From the NCBI RefSeq assembly GCF_029948125.1, contig NZ_JASAMB010000028.1, positions 24,730 to 88,729 on the forward strand: a DNA stretch of 64,000 nucleotides, read 5' to 3'. The stretch is from Catellatospora sp. KI3. Its GTDB lineage: Bacteria; Actinomycetota; Actinomycetes; Mycobacteriales; Micromonosporaceae. Positions within the stretch are counted from its first letter, which is position 1. The number at the start of each line of letters is the position of its first letter. A program made the position numbers and the translations under genes. The notes beneath the pieces are model-generated. The model was not told the DNA's origin and searched no databases. It saw only the letters and a program-made list of their open reading frames with translations. Of the stretch, positions 41,332 through 50,656 are shown in pieces.

Positions 41332-42474
41332 ATGTCGCGTGCCATACCCGTCATCGCACCACGCCGCGCCACCCGAACCACCGCCGCCGAACCCGCGCTG
41401 CTGCGGCAGCGCTTCGACGCCGCGCTCGCCCTGTTCCTGAACCGCCGCGCCGAGGAGTTCGGCGCGGTCGAAGCCCAGACGCCCGGCACGCCCGCCTCCG
41501 GGCTGACCGAGGCGATGAGCCTGATCCGCCGCTTCGTACTGGCCGACGGCAAGCGCCTGCGGCCCCTGTTCTGCTACTGGGGCTGGCGCGCGGCCGCGCC
41601 CGAGCCCGGCTTCGACCCGCGCGACGAGCAGGCGGTGATCTCCGCTGCGGCCGCACTGGAGCTGTTCCACAGCTTCGCGCTCATCCACGACGACCTGATG
41701 GACGCCAGCGACCTGCGCCGGGGCGAGCCGACCCTGCACCGGGCCTTCACCGGCCTGCCGCCGCTGCGGGGGGCGGCGGCCGATCGGGACCGGCTGGCCG
41801 GGAGCCTGGCCATCCTCGCCGGGGACCTGTGCGCCATGTGGTCGGACCAGATGTTCGAGGAGGCGGGCGCCGACCCCGGGCGGGTGGCCGCCGCCCGGCA
41901 CTGGCTCGCCCTGATGCGCAGCGAGGTGATGGTCGGGCAGTACCTGGACCTGACCGTGGCGGGCGGCTCGGTGCCGCTGGCCGAGCAGGTCATCCGGTAC
42001 AAGACGGCGCGGTACACGGTCACCCGGCCGCTGCAGATCGGAGCCGCGCTCGCGGGCGCGCCCGGCGAGCTGCTCGACGGCTTCGAGCGGTTCGGCGACC
42101 CGCTCGGCGCGGCGTTCCAGCTGCGGGACGACCTGCTCGGCGTGTTCGGGCAGCCGGCGCAGACCGGCAAGTCCGTCGTGGACGACCTGCGCGAGGGCAA
42201 GCCGACCGTGCTGATCGGACTGGCGCTGGCCCGCGCGGATACGGCGCAGACCCGCACCATCACCAGCCTCTACGGCCGCGCCGACCTGGGCGAACGGAGC
42301 GCGCAGCGGCTGCGGGCGGCGATCGCCGCCACCGGTGCGCCCGAGGCGGTCGAAGGGCTGATCGAGCAGCGCTGCGCCCAGGCCCTGGCCGTACTGGACG
42401 CCCTGCCGATCGACCCCGCCGCCCGCGACACCCTCCGCTCCCTGGCCGTGGCGGCCGTCACCCGCCGCCGCTGA
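41332..42474 (+). CDS. Polyprenyl (geranylgeranyl-type) diphosphate synthase
   Basis: A 380-residue isoprenyl diphosphate synthase building C15-C20 or longer prenyl diphosphates. The first Asp-rich motif is HDDLMDASDLRRG (Asp120, Asp121, Asp124), the substrate-binding block GKRLRP. The second Asp-rich motif is FQLRDDLLGVFG, where the usual last Asp is Gly (DDLLG), as often in actinobacterial forms. Phe and Ser before the first motif suggest a medium-chain product. No carotenoid or terpene gene is near, so the product probably serves polyprenol or quinone supply. Two palindromic operators upstream suggest tight regulation. GGAG precedes ATG 41332. Confidence 0.92.
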   Translation: MSRAIPVIAPRRATRTTAAEPALLRQRFDAALALFLNRRAEEFGAVEAQTPGTPASGLTEAMSLIRRFVLADGKRLRPLFCYWGWRAAAPEPGFDPRDEQAVISAAAALELFHSFALIHDDLMDASDLRRGEPTLHRAFTGLPPLRGAAADRDRLAGSLAILAGDLCAMWSDQMFEEAGADPGRVAAARHWLALMRSEVMVGQYLDLTVAGGSVPLAEQVIRYKTARYTVTRPLQIGAALAGAPGELLDGFERFGDPLGAAFQLRDDLLGVFGQPAQTGKSVVDDLREGKPTVLIGLALARADTAQTRTITSLYGRADLGERSAQRLRAAIAATGAPEAVEGLIEQRCAQALAVLDALPIDPAARDTLRSLAVAAVTRRR

Positions 42475-42546
42475 CTGCCGCCGGCACGGCGGTGATCACG
42501 GTGGCGGGGTGGGGACACGCCGTCGAACACGTCCGTAAGTTCATGA

Positions 42547-43449
42547 TCAACGTGGGGTGGGGGTGGGGAGGGGGTCGGTCATGGCGGCGCGCAGCGCCTG
42601 GGAGACGGTGCGGTGGTGGTAGTGGTAGCCGGTTTCGCGCAGGACGGCGGGTAGGACGCGCAGGCTGCGGAAGGCCTCGTTGCCGAACTCGCCGTACAGC
42701 ATCTTCAGGGCGGCCTTGGGGATGGGGAACAGGGTCGGGCGGTGCAGCTCGGCGCCGAACGCCTTGGTGAACTGGGTGTTGGTGACCGGCTCGGGCCCGA
42801 CCATGTTGACCGGGCCGTCGATGCGGTCGTCGCCGAGGATGTGCGCCACCGCCCCCAGCCAGTCGGCCAGCGAGATCCACGGCACCCACTGCCGGCCGCT
42901 GCCCAGCCGCCCGCCTATCCCCATCTTGAACGGCACCAGCTGCGCCTTGAGGAAACCGCCGTCGCGGTGCAGGGGGTAGCCGGTACGCAGCAGCGCCACC
43001 CGGGCCCCGGCGTCGGCGGCGGGCGCGGTCGCCTGCTCCCAGTGCCGCGACACCCCGGCCAGGAAGTCGTCGCCGACCGGCGACAGCTCGGTCACCTCGC
43101 GGTCGCCGGTGTCGCCGTAGTAGCCCACACCGGAGGCGTTGACCAGCAGCGGGATGCGCTGTGCGGCCACCGCGTTGGCCAGCGTCGTCGTGGGCACGAG
43201 GCGGCTGGACAGGATCAGCGCCTGGTACTCGTCGCTCCAGCGGCGGTCGGACACCCCGACCCCGCACAGGTTGATGACGGCGTCGGTGCCGTCGGGCAGG
43301 CGGACCGGGGCGGCCGGGTCCCACTGCCGCTCGGACGGATGCCCGGCGGGGCGGCGTACGAGTTGGACCACCTCGTGGCCGTGCGCCTGCAACGTCGCCA
43401 GCAAGGGCTGCCCGAGGAAGCCCGAGGCTCCCGCCACCACGATCCGCAT
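42547..43449 (-). CDS. TIGR01777 family NAD-dependent epimerase
   Basis: A 300-residue SDR-fold protein: the cofactor loop is MRIVVAGASGFLGQPL, followed by DAVINLCGVGVSDRRW, ASGVGYYGDTGDREV (the YxxxK-like region replaced by the family's SGVGYYG) and a DUF1731 C-terminus (EFGNEAFRSLRVLPAVLRETGYHYHH). Relatives include SDR39U1 and the SulA/YfcH group; the substrate is unknown. ATG 43449 gives the Rossmann start directly; the longer frame upstream adds unlikely sequence. Confidence 0.92.
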   Translation of the reverse strand: MRIVVAGASGFLGQPLLATLQAHGHEVVQLVRRPAGHPSERQWDPAAPVRLPDGTDAVINLCGVGVSDRRWSDEYQALILSSRLVPTTTLANAVAAQRIPLLVNASGVGYYGDTGDREVTELSPVGDDFLAGVSRHWEQATAPAADAGARVALLRTGYPLHRDGGFLKAQLVPFKMGIGGRLGSGRQWVPWISLADWLGAVAHILGDDRIDGPVNMVGPEPVTNTQFTKAFGAELHRPTLFPIPKAALKMLYGEFGNEAFRSLRVLPAVLRETGYHYHHRTVSQALRAAMTDPLPTPTPR

Positions 43450-43534
43450 ACGGCAATCATGCCCGAGCGGGGCGCCCGCGGCGGGCCGACACCGCCCGGC
43501 GCGGGCGCGCCGAGCCATCGGGCGCCGTCAAACG

Positions 43535-43574
43535 GGCGAGGGGCGCCCCGGCCGCTGCCGGGACGCCCCTCGCC
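43535..43574. terminator. Terminator of the lpdA-sucB operon
   Basis: 18-bp arms with one mismatch (GGCGAGGGGCGCCCCGGC left, GCCGGGACGCCCCTCGCC right) 11 bases after the sucB stop on the minus strand. Confidence 0.8.
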
Positions 43575-43585
43575 GGGACGATCGC

Positions 43586-45349
43586 TCAGAGGCCGAGCTC
43601 GGCCTCGAAGTTGCCCGCCTCCAGGCGCTCCTTGACCGCGGTGAGGAACCGGGCCGCGTCGGCGCCGTCCACCAGCCGGTGGTCGTACGACAGGGCCAGG
43701 TACACCATCTGCCGGGGCAGGATCAGCTCGCCCAGGTCCGGGTCGTCCACGACCACGGCGCGCTTGACGACCGCGCCGGTGCCCAGGATGGCCACCTGCG
43801 GCTGGTTGATGATCGGCGTGTCGAACAGGGCGCCCCGGCTGCCGGTGTTGGTCAGCGTGAAGGTGCCGCCCGACAGCTCGTCCGGCAGGATCTTGTTGGT
43901 GCGGGTGCGCTCGGCCACGTCGGCGATCCGCCGGGCCAGGCCGGCCAGGTTCAGGTCGCCCGCGTTGCGGATCACCGGGACGATGAGGCCCTTGTCGGTG
44001 TCCACGGCCATGCCCAGGTGCTCGGCGTCGTGGTAGGTGACCGTGCCGGCCTCCATGTCGAGCGACGCGTTCACGTTCGGGAACTGCCGCAGCGCCTCGA
44101 CCGCCGCCAGCGCGAAGAACGGCAGGAAGGACAGCTTCGCGCCGTGCTTGGCCGCGAAGTCGGCCTTGGCCTGCTCACGCAGGCGCGCGATCCGGGTGAC
44201 GTCGACCTCGACCACCGTGGTGAGCTGCGCCGAGACCTGCAGCGACTCCACCATGCGCTTGGCGATGGTGGCCCGCAGCCGGGACAGCTTCTCGGTGCGG
44301 CCCCGCAGCGGGCTGGGCGCCGACTTCGGCGCGGCGGCCGGGGCGGCCTGCGCCGGGGCGGCGGCAGCGGCCGGAGCCGGTGCCTTGGCCTTGGCGGCCG
44401 CGTCCAGCACGTCCTGCTTGCGGATGCGCCCGCCGACACCGGTGCCGGCCAGCGCGTTCAGGTCGACGCCGTGCTCGGCGGCGAGCTTGCGCACCAGCGG
44501 GGTGACGTACCCGTCGCCGTTGGCCGGGGCCTGGGCGGCGGCGGGGGCCGCGGCCACCGGGGTCGCCGTCGGCGCGGCGGGCGCCGGAGCGGCGGCGGCC
44601 GGAGCCGGGGCCGGAGCAGCGGGCGCGGCCGGAGCAGCGGGCGCCGGGGCGGCCGGGGCGGGAGCCGCCTGGGCCGGGGCGGCCGGGGCGGGTGCGGGCG
44701 CGGCCGGAGCGGCGGCGGCCGGAGCCCCGCCCGCCGCGCCGATCAGGGCGAGCTGCGCGCCGACGGCGGCGGTCTCGTCCTCGGCGACGGTGATCTCCAG
44801 CAGGGTGCCCGCGACCGGCGACGGGATCTCGGTGTCGACCTTGTCGGTGGAGACCTCGAGCAGCGGCTCGTCGACCTCGATGGTCTCGCCGACCGCCTTC
44901 AGCCACCGGGTGACGGTGCCCTCGGTGACGCTCTCGCCCAGGGCGGGCATGCGCACCGGCGTGGCGTCGCCGGAGGACGCGGCCGCTGGAGCCGCAGCCG
45001 GGGCGGCGGGCTCGGCCGCAGCCGCGGCCTGCGGGGCCGGGGAGGCGGCGGGGGCGGGTTCGGCCGCCGCGGGCGCCGCCGGAGCGGGCGCGGCGGCGGC
45101 CGGGCTCTCGCCCTCGCCCGAGATGACGGCGAGCTCGGCGCCTACCTCAGCGGTCTCGTCCTCGCCGACGAGGATCTTGCTGAGAATGCCGGCGGCCGGC
45201 GACGGGATCTCGGTGTCGACCTTGTCGGTCGACACCTCGAGCAGCGGCTCGTCGACCTCGACGCGCTCACCCTCCTGCTTGAGCCACCGGGTGACGGTGC
45301 CCTCGGTGACACTCTCGCCGAGCCGCGGCATGGTTACCGATACCGGCAT
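43586..45349 (-). CDS. sucB: 2-oxo acid dehydrogenase E2, dihydrolipoyllysine succinyltransferase type
   Basis: A 587-residue E2 with two N-terminal lipoyl domains (lipoyl Lys43 and Lys170, both in [10 protein letters not shown]). These are joined by Ala/Pro linkers to a peripheral-subunit-binding domain (about residues 277-312, [21 protein letters not shown]) and a C-terminal acyltransferase domain. The catalytic block is [16 protein letters not shown]. It forms the core of the 2-oxoglutarate (possibly also pyruvate) dehydrogenase complex. It is downstream of lpdA by 65 bp. LipB and LipA, encoded nearby, would install its lipoyl groups. The low-complexity linkers are unusually long. Confidence 0.95.
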   Translation of the reverse strand: MPVSVTMPRLGESVTEGTVTRWLKQEGERVEVDEPLLEVSTDKVDTEIPSPAAGILSKILVGEDETAEVGAELAVISGEGESPAAAAPAPAAPAAAEPAPAASPAPQAAAAAEPAAPAAAPAAASSGDATPVRMPALGESVTEGTVTRWLKAVGETIEVDEPLLEVSTDKVDTEIPSPVAGTLLEITVAEDETAAVGAQLALIGAAGGAPAAAAPAAPAPAPAAPAQAAPAPAAPAPAAPAAPAAPAPAPAAAAPAPAAPTATPVAAAPAAAQAPANGDGYVTPLVRKLAAEHGVDLNALAGTGVGGRIRKQDVLDAAAKAKAPAPAAAAAPAQAAPAAAPKSAPSPLRGRTEKLSRLRATIAKRMVESLQVSAQLTTVVEVDVTRIARLREQAKADFAAKHGAKLSFLPFFALAAVEALRQFPNVNASLDMEAGTVTYHDAEHLGMAVDTDKGLIVPVIRNAGDLNLAGLARRIADVAERTRTNKILPDELSGGTFTLTNTGSRGALFDTPIINQPQVAILGTGAVVKRAVVVDDPDLGELILPRQMVYLALSYDHRLVDGADAARFLTAVKERLEAGNFEAELGL

Positions 45350-45414
45350 TGCTTCAGACTCCTCAGTTGAATGCAGATCCGCAGTATGGAATAGGACGAG
45401 GCGAGCTTAATCGC

Positions 45415-46791
45415 TCAGTTGTGCGCGTGCAGCGGCTTGCCCGCCAGGGCCAGGTGGGCCTCGCCCAGCGCCTCGTTCTGGGTCGGGTGGGCGTGGATCA
45501 GCTGCGCGACCTCGGCCGGGAAGGCCTCCCAGTTCACGATCAGCGACGCCTCGCCGACCTGCTCGCCCATCCGGGCGCCGATCATGTGGATGCCGACGAC
45601 CGGGCCGTCCTTCTGGCGCACCAGCTTGACGAAGCCCTGGGTGTTGAGGATCTTGCTCTTGCCGTTGCCGCCGAGGTTGTAGTTGTACGACTCGACGTTG
45701 TCGGCGCCCAGCTTCTCCTTGGCCTGCGCCTCGGTGAGGCCGACCGACGCGATCTCCGGGTCGGTGTAGGTCACGCGCGGGATGCCCGACTCGACGATCG
45801 GCGCCGGGTTCAAGCCCGCGATCTCCTCGGCCACGAAGATGCCCTGCGCGAAGCCGCGGTGGGCCAACTGCAGGCCGGGGACGATGTCGCCGACGGCGTA
45901 CACGTTGGGGATGTTGGTGCGCAGGCGCTCGTCGGTCAGCACGAAGCCGCGCTCCATGGTGACGCCCTGGCCCTCGTAGCCGCAGTTGGCGGTCGCCGGG
46001 CCGCGGCCCACCGCGACCAGCAGCAGCTCGGCCTCGAGCGTGTCGCCGCCGGCGATGGTCACCTTGACGCCGGTGTCGGTCTTCTCGACCTTCTCGAACG
46101 GCTTGCCGACCTTGAAGTTGATGCCGCGCTTGCGGAAGGTGCGCTCCAGCTGCTTGGAGATGTCCGGGTCCTCGGCGGCGACCAGGCGGGGCAGCGCCTC
46201 GACGATGGTCACCTCGGCGCCCAGCGACTTCCACGCGCTGGCGAACTCGACGCCGATGACGCCGCCGCCCAGCACGATCGCGGAGGCGGGCACCCGGTCC
46301 AGCTGGAGCGCGTGCTCGCTGGCCAGGACCTTCTCGCCGTCCAGCTCCAGGCCCGGCAGGCTCTTGGAGTACGACCCGGTGGCCAGGACGATGTTGCGGC
46401 CGGTGTAGCGCTGCCCGTCCACCTCGACGGCGTTGGGCGCGACCAGCGTGCCGGTGCCCTCGACGTAGGTGACCTTGGCGTGCTTGATCAGGCCCTGCAG
46501 GCCCTTGTACAGGCCGGCCACGACGCCGTCCTTGTACGCGTTGACGCCGGCCATGTCGATCTCGATCAGCTCGGCCTTGATGCCGACGTGGCCCGCGTCG
46601 CGGGTGTGGTCGGCGACCTCGCCGGCGTGCAGCAGCGCCTTGGTGGGCACGCAGCCCCGGTGCAGGCAGGTGCCGCCCAGCTTGTCCTTCTCGATCAGCG
46701 CGACGGACAGACCCAGCTGTGTCGCGCGCAGCGCGGTGGCGTAGCCCCCGCTTCCGCCGCCGAGGATGACTACGTCAAAGGTGTCGCTCAC
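45415..46791 (-). CDS. lpdA: Dihydrolipoyl dehydrogenase (E3)
   Basis: A 458-residue FAD flavoprotein reoxidising dihydrolipoyl groups with NAD+. DVVILGGGSGGYATALRA is the FAD loop, GGTCLHRGCVPTK carries the redox disulfide Cys42-Cys47, GGGVIGVEFASAW is the NAD loop, and HAHPTQNEALGEAH supplies the catalytic His-Glu pair. It serves the E2 encoded immediately downstream and probably also other lipoyl complexes and glycine cleavage (gcvT lies at 49067). ATG 46791. Confidence 0.97.
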   Translation of the reverse strand: MSDTFDVVILGGGSGGYATALRATQLGLSVALIEKDKLGGTCLHRGCVPTKALLHAGEVADHTRDAGHVGIKAELIEIDMAGVNAYKDGVVAGLYKGLQGLIKHAKVTYVEGTGTLVAPNAVEVDGQRYTGRNIVLATGSYSKSLPGLELDGEKVLASEHALQLDRVPASAIVLGGGVIGVEFASAWKSLGAEVTIVEALPRLVAAEDPDISKQLERTFRKRGINFKVGKPFEKVEKTDTGVKVTIAGGDTLEAELLLVAVGRGPATANCGYEGQGVTMERGFVLTDERLRTNIPNVYAVGDIVPGLQLAHRGFAQGIFVAEEIAGLNPAPIVESGIPRVTYTDPEIASVGLTEAQAKEKLGADNVESYNYNLGGNGKSKILNTQGFVKLVRQKDGPVVGIHMIGARMGEQVGEASLIVNWEAFPAEVAQLIHAHPTQNEALGEAHLALAGKPLHAHN

Positions 46792-46985
46792 GATCGCTCC
46801 AAGGTCGCGTCATTGCCACTGTGAGGCCCAGGGGCAGGCCTCGCCAGCGTGTGCTCAGCCCACCATCGGCCATCTTGTCACTGTCGGCGGGGCCGCGCGC
46901 ACTCGAGGTGCTCAAGGACACGTCTGACTACTCTTGTGTCCCATCGGTAGGTTCACCGCACACCGTTGCGGAGAGGAGATGCACA

Positions 46986-47306
46986 GTGGGCTGGTTCCGC
47001 CGCCGCGGCAGCGGTCCCTCGGGCGACCGGCCGGCGAATCCGGCAGATCTGGAGTACCTGGAGCAGTTCGTACGGTCCCGCCGGGGGGTGGAGGCCTTCA
47101 TCGAGCCGCGTACCACGGTGACGGGGACCACGGTCATCCTCATCGCCCACGACGGGGAGTGGACCCGGCGCCGCATGCCGAACCCCGGGGCGGTGCGCCA
47201 GTTCGCCCAGCGGCTGGCCATGCCGGTGTACGACGTCCAGCTGGTGGGGTACCCGCAGCGCATGCGCGACTACAACGCCCGCCAGAAGCGGGGCGGCACC
47301 GCCTGA
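46986..47306 (+). CDS. Conserved small protein of unknown function
   Basis: A 106-residue basic protein: VGWFRRRGSGPSGDRPANPADLEYLEQFV, then EAFIEPRTTVTGTTVILIAHDGEWTRRRM, then FAQRLAMPVYDVQLVGYPQRMRDYNARQKR. No known fold assigned; it has no signal or membrane helix. GTG 46986 follows GGAGAGGAG (46972-46980). TACTCT at 46928-46933 is a plausible -10. It sits next to lpdA as in other actinomycetes, divergently expressed, so it may be conserved for position rather than function. Confidence 0.75.
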   Translation: MGWFRRRGSGPSGDRPANPADLEYLEQFVRSRRGVEAFIEPRTTVTGTTVILIAHDGEWTRRRMPNPGAVRQFAQRLAMPVYDVQLVGYPQRMRDYNARQKRGGTA

Positions 47307-47323
47307 AGGTCGCCTACACATAG

Positions 47324-47391
47324 CATTGACGCTGGCCTATCCAGAGGACTGTTTCCAGTGGAAACGTGCTCTAGATGGGCCAGCGTCAATG
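47324..47391. repeat. Intergenic palindrome family C, copy 4
   Basis: CATTGACGCTGGCCTATCC at the left and GGGCCAGCGTCAATG at the right, around AGGACTGTTTCCAGTGGAAACGTGCT. The inner part also pairs (GTTTCCA/TGGAAAC). Confidence 0.88.
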
Positions 47392-47403
47392 TGAAGCCGA
47401 TGC

Positions 47404-47435
47404 GTCAGCCGTCAGCCGTCAGCCGTCAGCCGTTC
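47404..47435. repeat. Short tandem repeat at the pepA stop
   Basis: The 7-mer GTCAGCC is repeated three times in a row followed by a variant GTTCGCC. The pepA stop codon (TCA on this strand, 47426-47428) lies within it, so length changes in the array would act at the very C-terminus. Confidence 0.6.
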
Positions 47436-48994
47436 GCCGTGATGTCGTCGATGAGGGCGAGCAGCGTGCGGACCGGCACTCCGGTGCCGCCCTTGCTCCA
47501 GTGGCCGGTCGGCTCGCCGGAGTGGAACGACGGGCCCGCGATGTCGATGTGCACCCACTCGACGCCCTCGGCCACGAACTCGCGCAGGAACACGCCGCCC
47601 TGCAGCATGTGACCGGCGCGCTCCATACCGGCGCTGACCTGCAGGATGTCGGCGACGTCGGACTCCATGGTCTTGCGTACGTCGTCCGGCAGCGGCATCG
47701 GCCAGGTGGGCTCGCCGACGACCTCGCCCGCGGTCTTGACCCGCTGCGCCAGCGCGTCCGAGCCCATCACGCCCGCGATCCGCTTGCCCAGCGCGATGAC
47801 CTGTCCGCCGGTCAGCGTCGAGGTCTCGATCAGGTAGTCGGGGCTGCTCTCGCAGGCCAGCGTGATCGCGTCGGCCAGCACCATGCGGCCCTCGGCGTCG
47901 GTGTTGAGCACCTCGACCTTCTTGCCGCCGCGCATGGTGACCACGTCACCGGGCCGGTACGCCTCACCCGACAGCATGTTCTCCGCGATCGGGATGTACG
48001 CGGTGACCGCCACGGCCGGCTTCAGCTCGGCCAGGGCGATCATCGTGCTGGCCACCGCGGCCGCGCCGGCCATGTCGGACTTCATCTCCCACATGCCCTG
48101 CGGCGGCTTGATGGAGACACCGCCGGTGTCGAAGGTGATGCCCTTGCCGACCAGCGCCACCGACTTCGTCGAGGAGGCAGGGCTGTAGGTGAGCTTGACC
48201 AGGCGCGGCTTGGCGGCCGAGCCCATGCCGACGGCCAGCACGCCGCCGAAGCCGCCCTTGATCAGGTCCTGCTCGTCGAGCACCTCGACCTCGAGCCCGG
48301 CCTTGGCGGCCGCCTCGGCGATCTCGTCGGCGAACGTCGGCGGGCGCAGCAGGTTGGCGGGCACGTTCACCCAGTCGCGGGTGCGGGCGACCGCGGTGGT
48401 CACCACGCCCGCGCGCTTGAGCTCGGCCTGGGCGGCCTGCTCCTTGGCGTCGGGGACGAGCACGGACACGGCCGAGACCGGGTCCTTGCGGGTGGCGGCG
48501 GGCTTGGCCTTGTATCCGGTGAAGCGGTACGCGCCGAGCGCGGCGCCCTCGGCGACGGCGCGCAGGGCGGGCGCGCCGCTGTCCTCGGCGTCGTCGGACA
48601 GGGGCAGGGCCAGGGCGACCTTCTTGGCCCCGGCCAGGGCGCGGACCGCCGCGGCGGTGGCCCGGCGCAGCGTGTCGGGCGCGGGCGCGGCGCCGACGGG
48701 CTCGGCGCCCAGGCCGACCGCGACCAGCACCGGTGCGGCGATGGTGCCGAGCGTGGCCACCTTGGTGACCTCACCCGCGCCCCCGGTCGCGCCGAGCACC
48801 GCCAGGGTCGCGGTCAGCTTGCCGTCGAACGCCGCCGCGATGCTCTCGGCCCCGGACGCCAGCAGCAGCTCGCCGGCCGCGCCCTCGGCTCCGTCCTGGC
48901 TGTGCACGCCGATGACGACGGCGTCCACGGTCAGGTCTGCGGGATCGGTGTCGGCGAGGCTCAGCGTGGGCAGAGCCGTGGTGGGCGTGGTCAC
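47426..48994 (-). CDS. pepA: Leucyl aminopeptidase (M17)
   Basis: A 522-residue cytosolic metallo-aminopeptidase. The C-terminal catalytic half has the two-zinc site: LVGKGITFDTGG, EMKSDMAGAAAV, and the family signature NTDAEGRMVLAD. N-terminal half is the PepA regulatory fold. GTG 48994 is chosen because AGGAGA lies 5 bases upstream; the longer frame to 49039 overlaps that site. It runs divergently from gcvT. Besides peptide turnover, PepA proteins can bind DNA in other bacteria. Confidence 0.94.
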   Translation of the reverse strand: MTTPTTALPTLSLADTDPADLTVDAVVIGVHSQDGAEGAAGELLLASGAESIAAAFDGKLTATLAVLGATGGAGEVTKVATLGTIAAPVLVAVGLGAEPVGAAPAPDTLRRATAAAVRALAGAKKVALALPLSDDAEDSGAPALRAVAEGAALGAYRFTGYKAKPAATRKDPVSAVSVLVPDAKEQAAQAELKRAGVVTTAVARTRDWVNVPANLLRPPTFADEIAEAAAKAGLEVEVLDEQDLIKGGFGGVLAVGMGSAAKPRLVKLTYSPASSTKSVALVGKGITFDTGGVSIKPPQGMWEMKSDMAGAAAVASTMIALAELKPAVAVTAYIPIAENMLSGEAYRPGDVVTMRGGKKVEVLNTDAEGRMVLADAITLACESSPDYLIETSTLTGGQVIALGKRIAGVMGSDALAQRVKTAGEVVGEPTWPMPLPDDVRKTMESDVADILQVSAGMERAGHMLQGGVFLREFVAEGVEWVHIDIAGPSFHSGEPTGHWSKGGTGVPVRTLLALIDDITANG

Positions 48995-49066
48995 AAAGTT
49001 CTCCTGATGGACGTGGGTTGCTGCGCCGATGCTAACCAACCGTATGTGCCAGGGTAAGTTGCGCTC

Positions 49067-50191
49067 ATGACCGACGTGGGTTCAAAAGACTCAACCGCCC
49101 TGCTCAGGTCGCCGCTGCACGAGCGGCACGCTGCGCTGGGGGCTAAGTTCGCCGCCTTCGGCGGCTGGGACATGCCGCTGGAGTATGCCGGGGGCGGGGT
49201 GTTGAAAGAGCACGCCGCCGTACGCGAGGAGGTCGGCGTCTTCGACGTCAGCCACCTCGGCAAGGCCCGGATCGCGGGACCCGGCGCGGCCGAGTTCGTC
49301 AACGCGTGCCTCACCAACGACCTGGGCCGGATCAAGCCCGGCAAGGCGCAGTACACGCTGTGCTGCGACGAGGCGACCGGTGGCGTGGTGGACGACATCA
49401 TCGCGTACCTGCACGGCGAGGACCACGTCTTCCTCATCCCGAACGCCGCGAACACCGCCGAGGTCGTCCGGCGGCTGCGCGCCGCCGCGCCCGCCGACCT
49501 GGACATCACCGACGAGCACCGCGACTACGCCGTGCTCGCCGTGCAGGGTCCCCGCTCGGCCGAGCTGCTGGGCCGCCTCGGGCTGCCGACCGAGCACGAG
49601 TACATGAGCTTCGCCACCGCCGAGCTGGACGGCGTCGAGCTGACCGTGTGCCGCACCGGCTACACCGGCGAGCACGGCTACGAGCTGGTCGCCCCGGCCG
49701 CCGACGCGGTCCGGGTGTGGGACGCGCTGTTCGGCACCGACCTGCCGGTGCGCGCCTGCGGCCTGGCCGCCCGCGACACGCTGCGCACCGAGATGGGCTA
49801 CCCGCTGCACGGGCAGGACCTGTCGCTGGAGATCACCCCGGTGCAGGCCCGCTCCGGCTGGGCGGTCGGCTGGAGCAAGCCCGCCTTCTGGGGCCGGTCC
49901 GCGCTGGTCGCCGAGAAGGCGGCGGGTCCGCGCCGTACGCTCTGGGGCCTGGTCGCCACCGACCGCGGCATCCCGCGCCCGCACATGCAGGTGCTCGGCG
50001 CCGCTGACCAGGTCGTCGGCGAGATCACCAGCGGCACCTTCTCGCCCACCCGCAAGATCGGCATCGCGCTGGCGCTGCTGGACAGCGGCTCGGGACTGTC
50101 CGAGGGGGACACCGTCGAGGTCGACATCCGCGGCCGCCGCTCCACGATGACCGTCACCAAGCCCCCCTTCGTCACCCCCTCCGTCCGCTGA
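49067..50191 (+). CDS. gcvT: Aminomethyltransferase (glycine cleavage T protein)
   Basis: A 374-residue protein transferring the C1 unit of glycine from the lipoyl H protein to tetrahydrofolate. [61 protein letters not shown] and [11 protein letters not shown] are typical; [17 protein letters not shown] follows. GTG/ATG choice: ATG 49067 lies 6 bases after TAAGTT, the leaderless layout. H and P proteins are not in the window. Depends on lipoate made by LipB/LipA and E3 from lpdA. Confidence 0.95.
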   Translation: MTDVGSKDSTALLRSPLHERHAALGAKFAAFGGWDMPLEYAGGGVLKEHAAVREEVGVFDVSHLGKARIAGPGAAEFVNACLTNDLGRIKPGKAQYTLCCDEATGGVVDDIIAYLHGEDHVFLIPNAANTAEVVRRLRAAAPADLDITDEHRDYAVLAVQGPRSAELLGRLGLPTEHEYMSFATAELDGVELTVCRTGYTGEHGYELVAPAADAVRVWDALFGTDLPVRACGLAARDTLRTEMGYPLHGQDLSLEITPVQARSGWAVGWSKPAFWGRSALVAEKAAGPRRTLWGLVATDRGIPRPHMQVLGAADQVVGEITSGTFSPTRKIGIALALLDSGSGLSEGDTVEVDIRGRRSTMTVTKPPFVTPSVR

Positions 50192-50197
50192 GGAGGC

Positions 50198-50250
50198 AAG
50201 GAAGGGCCCCTTCTTATCGTTATCCGATGTAGAAGGGGCCCTTCTTCACG
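50198..50250. repeat. Intergenic palindrome family A, copy 5
   Basis: AAGGAAGGGCCCCTTCTTATC, centre GTTATCCGATG, then TAGAAGGGGCCCTTCTTCAC, beginning 7 bases after the gcvT stop. Confidence 0.9.
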
Positions 50251-50270
50251 CCACTAGTAGGGTGGGGCGC

Positions 50271-50618
50271 ATGGCGGTGACGTATGAGCAGGTCAGGGAT
50301 TGGGTGCTGGCGCTGCCAGGCGGCGAGGAGGTCATGGTCGCCGAGTGGGGCCACCCCACGCTGCGGGTCAACGGCAAGATGTTCGCCAGCGGCGCCCCGG
50401 ACAGCCCGGCCATGACGGTCAAGGCGTCCAAGGAGGAGCAGGCCGCGCTGATCGGCGACAGCCCGCACGTCTACTCCGTCGCCGCGTACGTGGGCAGGTT
50501 CGGCTGGGTGCAGGTGCAGCTCGCCGAGGCCGACCCCGGCGAGCTGCACGAACTGGTGCTGGAGGCCTGGCGCAGCACCGCCCCCAGGAAACTGGTCAAG
50601 CAGTACGACGCCGAGTGA
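50271..50618 (+). CDS. MmcQ/YjbR family protein
   Basis: A 115-residue protein of the YjbR/CyaY-like fold: VTYEQVRDWVLALPGGEEVMVAEWGHPTLRVNGKMFA and the closing LVLEAWRSTAPRKLVKQY are diagnostic. These small proteins bind double-stranded DNA in some species, but their role is unclear. ATG 50271 follows TAGGGT (50258-50263) by 7 bases, so leaderless. The family A palindrome ends just before that promoter. Confidence 0.88.
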   Translation: MAVTYEQVRDWVLALPGGEEVMVAEWGHPTLRVNGKMFASGAPDSPAMTVKASKEEQAALIGDSPHVYSVAAYVGRFGWVQVQLAEADPGELHELVLEAWRSTAPRKLVKQYDAE

Positions 50619-50656
50619 CCGCCGCCGGCGCCGCTCAGGTATGACGGGAGTAGGGC

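Noticed and set aside
43139..45370. 743-residue plus-strand frame over sucB
   Set aside because: Gly/Arg-rich mirror of the Ala/Pro linkers of sucB; sucB has lipoyl and acyltransferase motifs.
49007..49066. Glycine riboswitch before gcvT
   Set aside because: Only 72 bp separate the divergent pepA and gcvT starts, too short for the aptamer, and a leaderless promoter is present.
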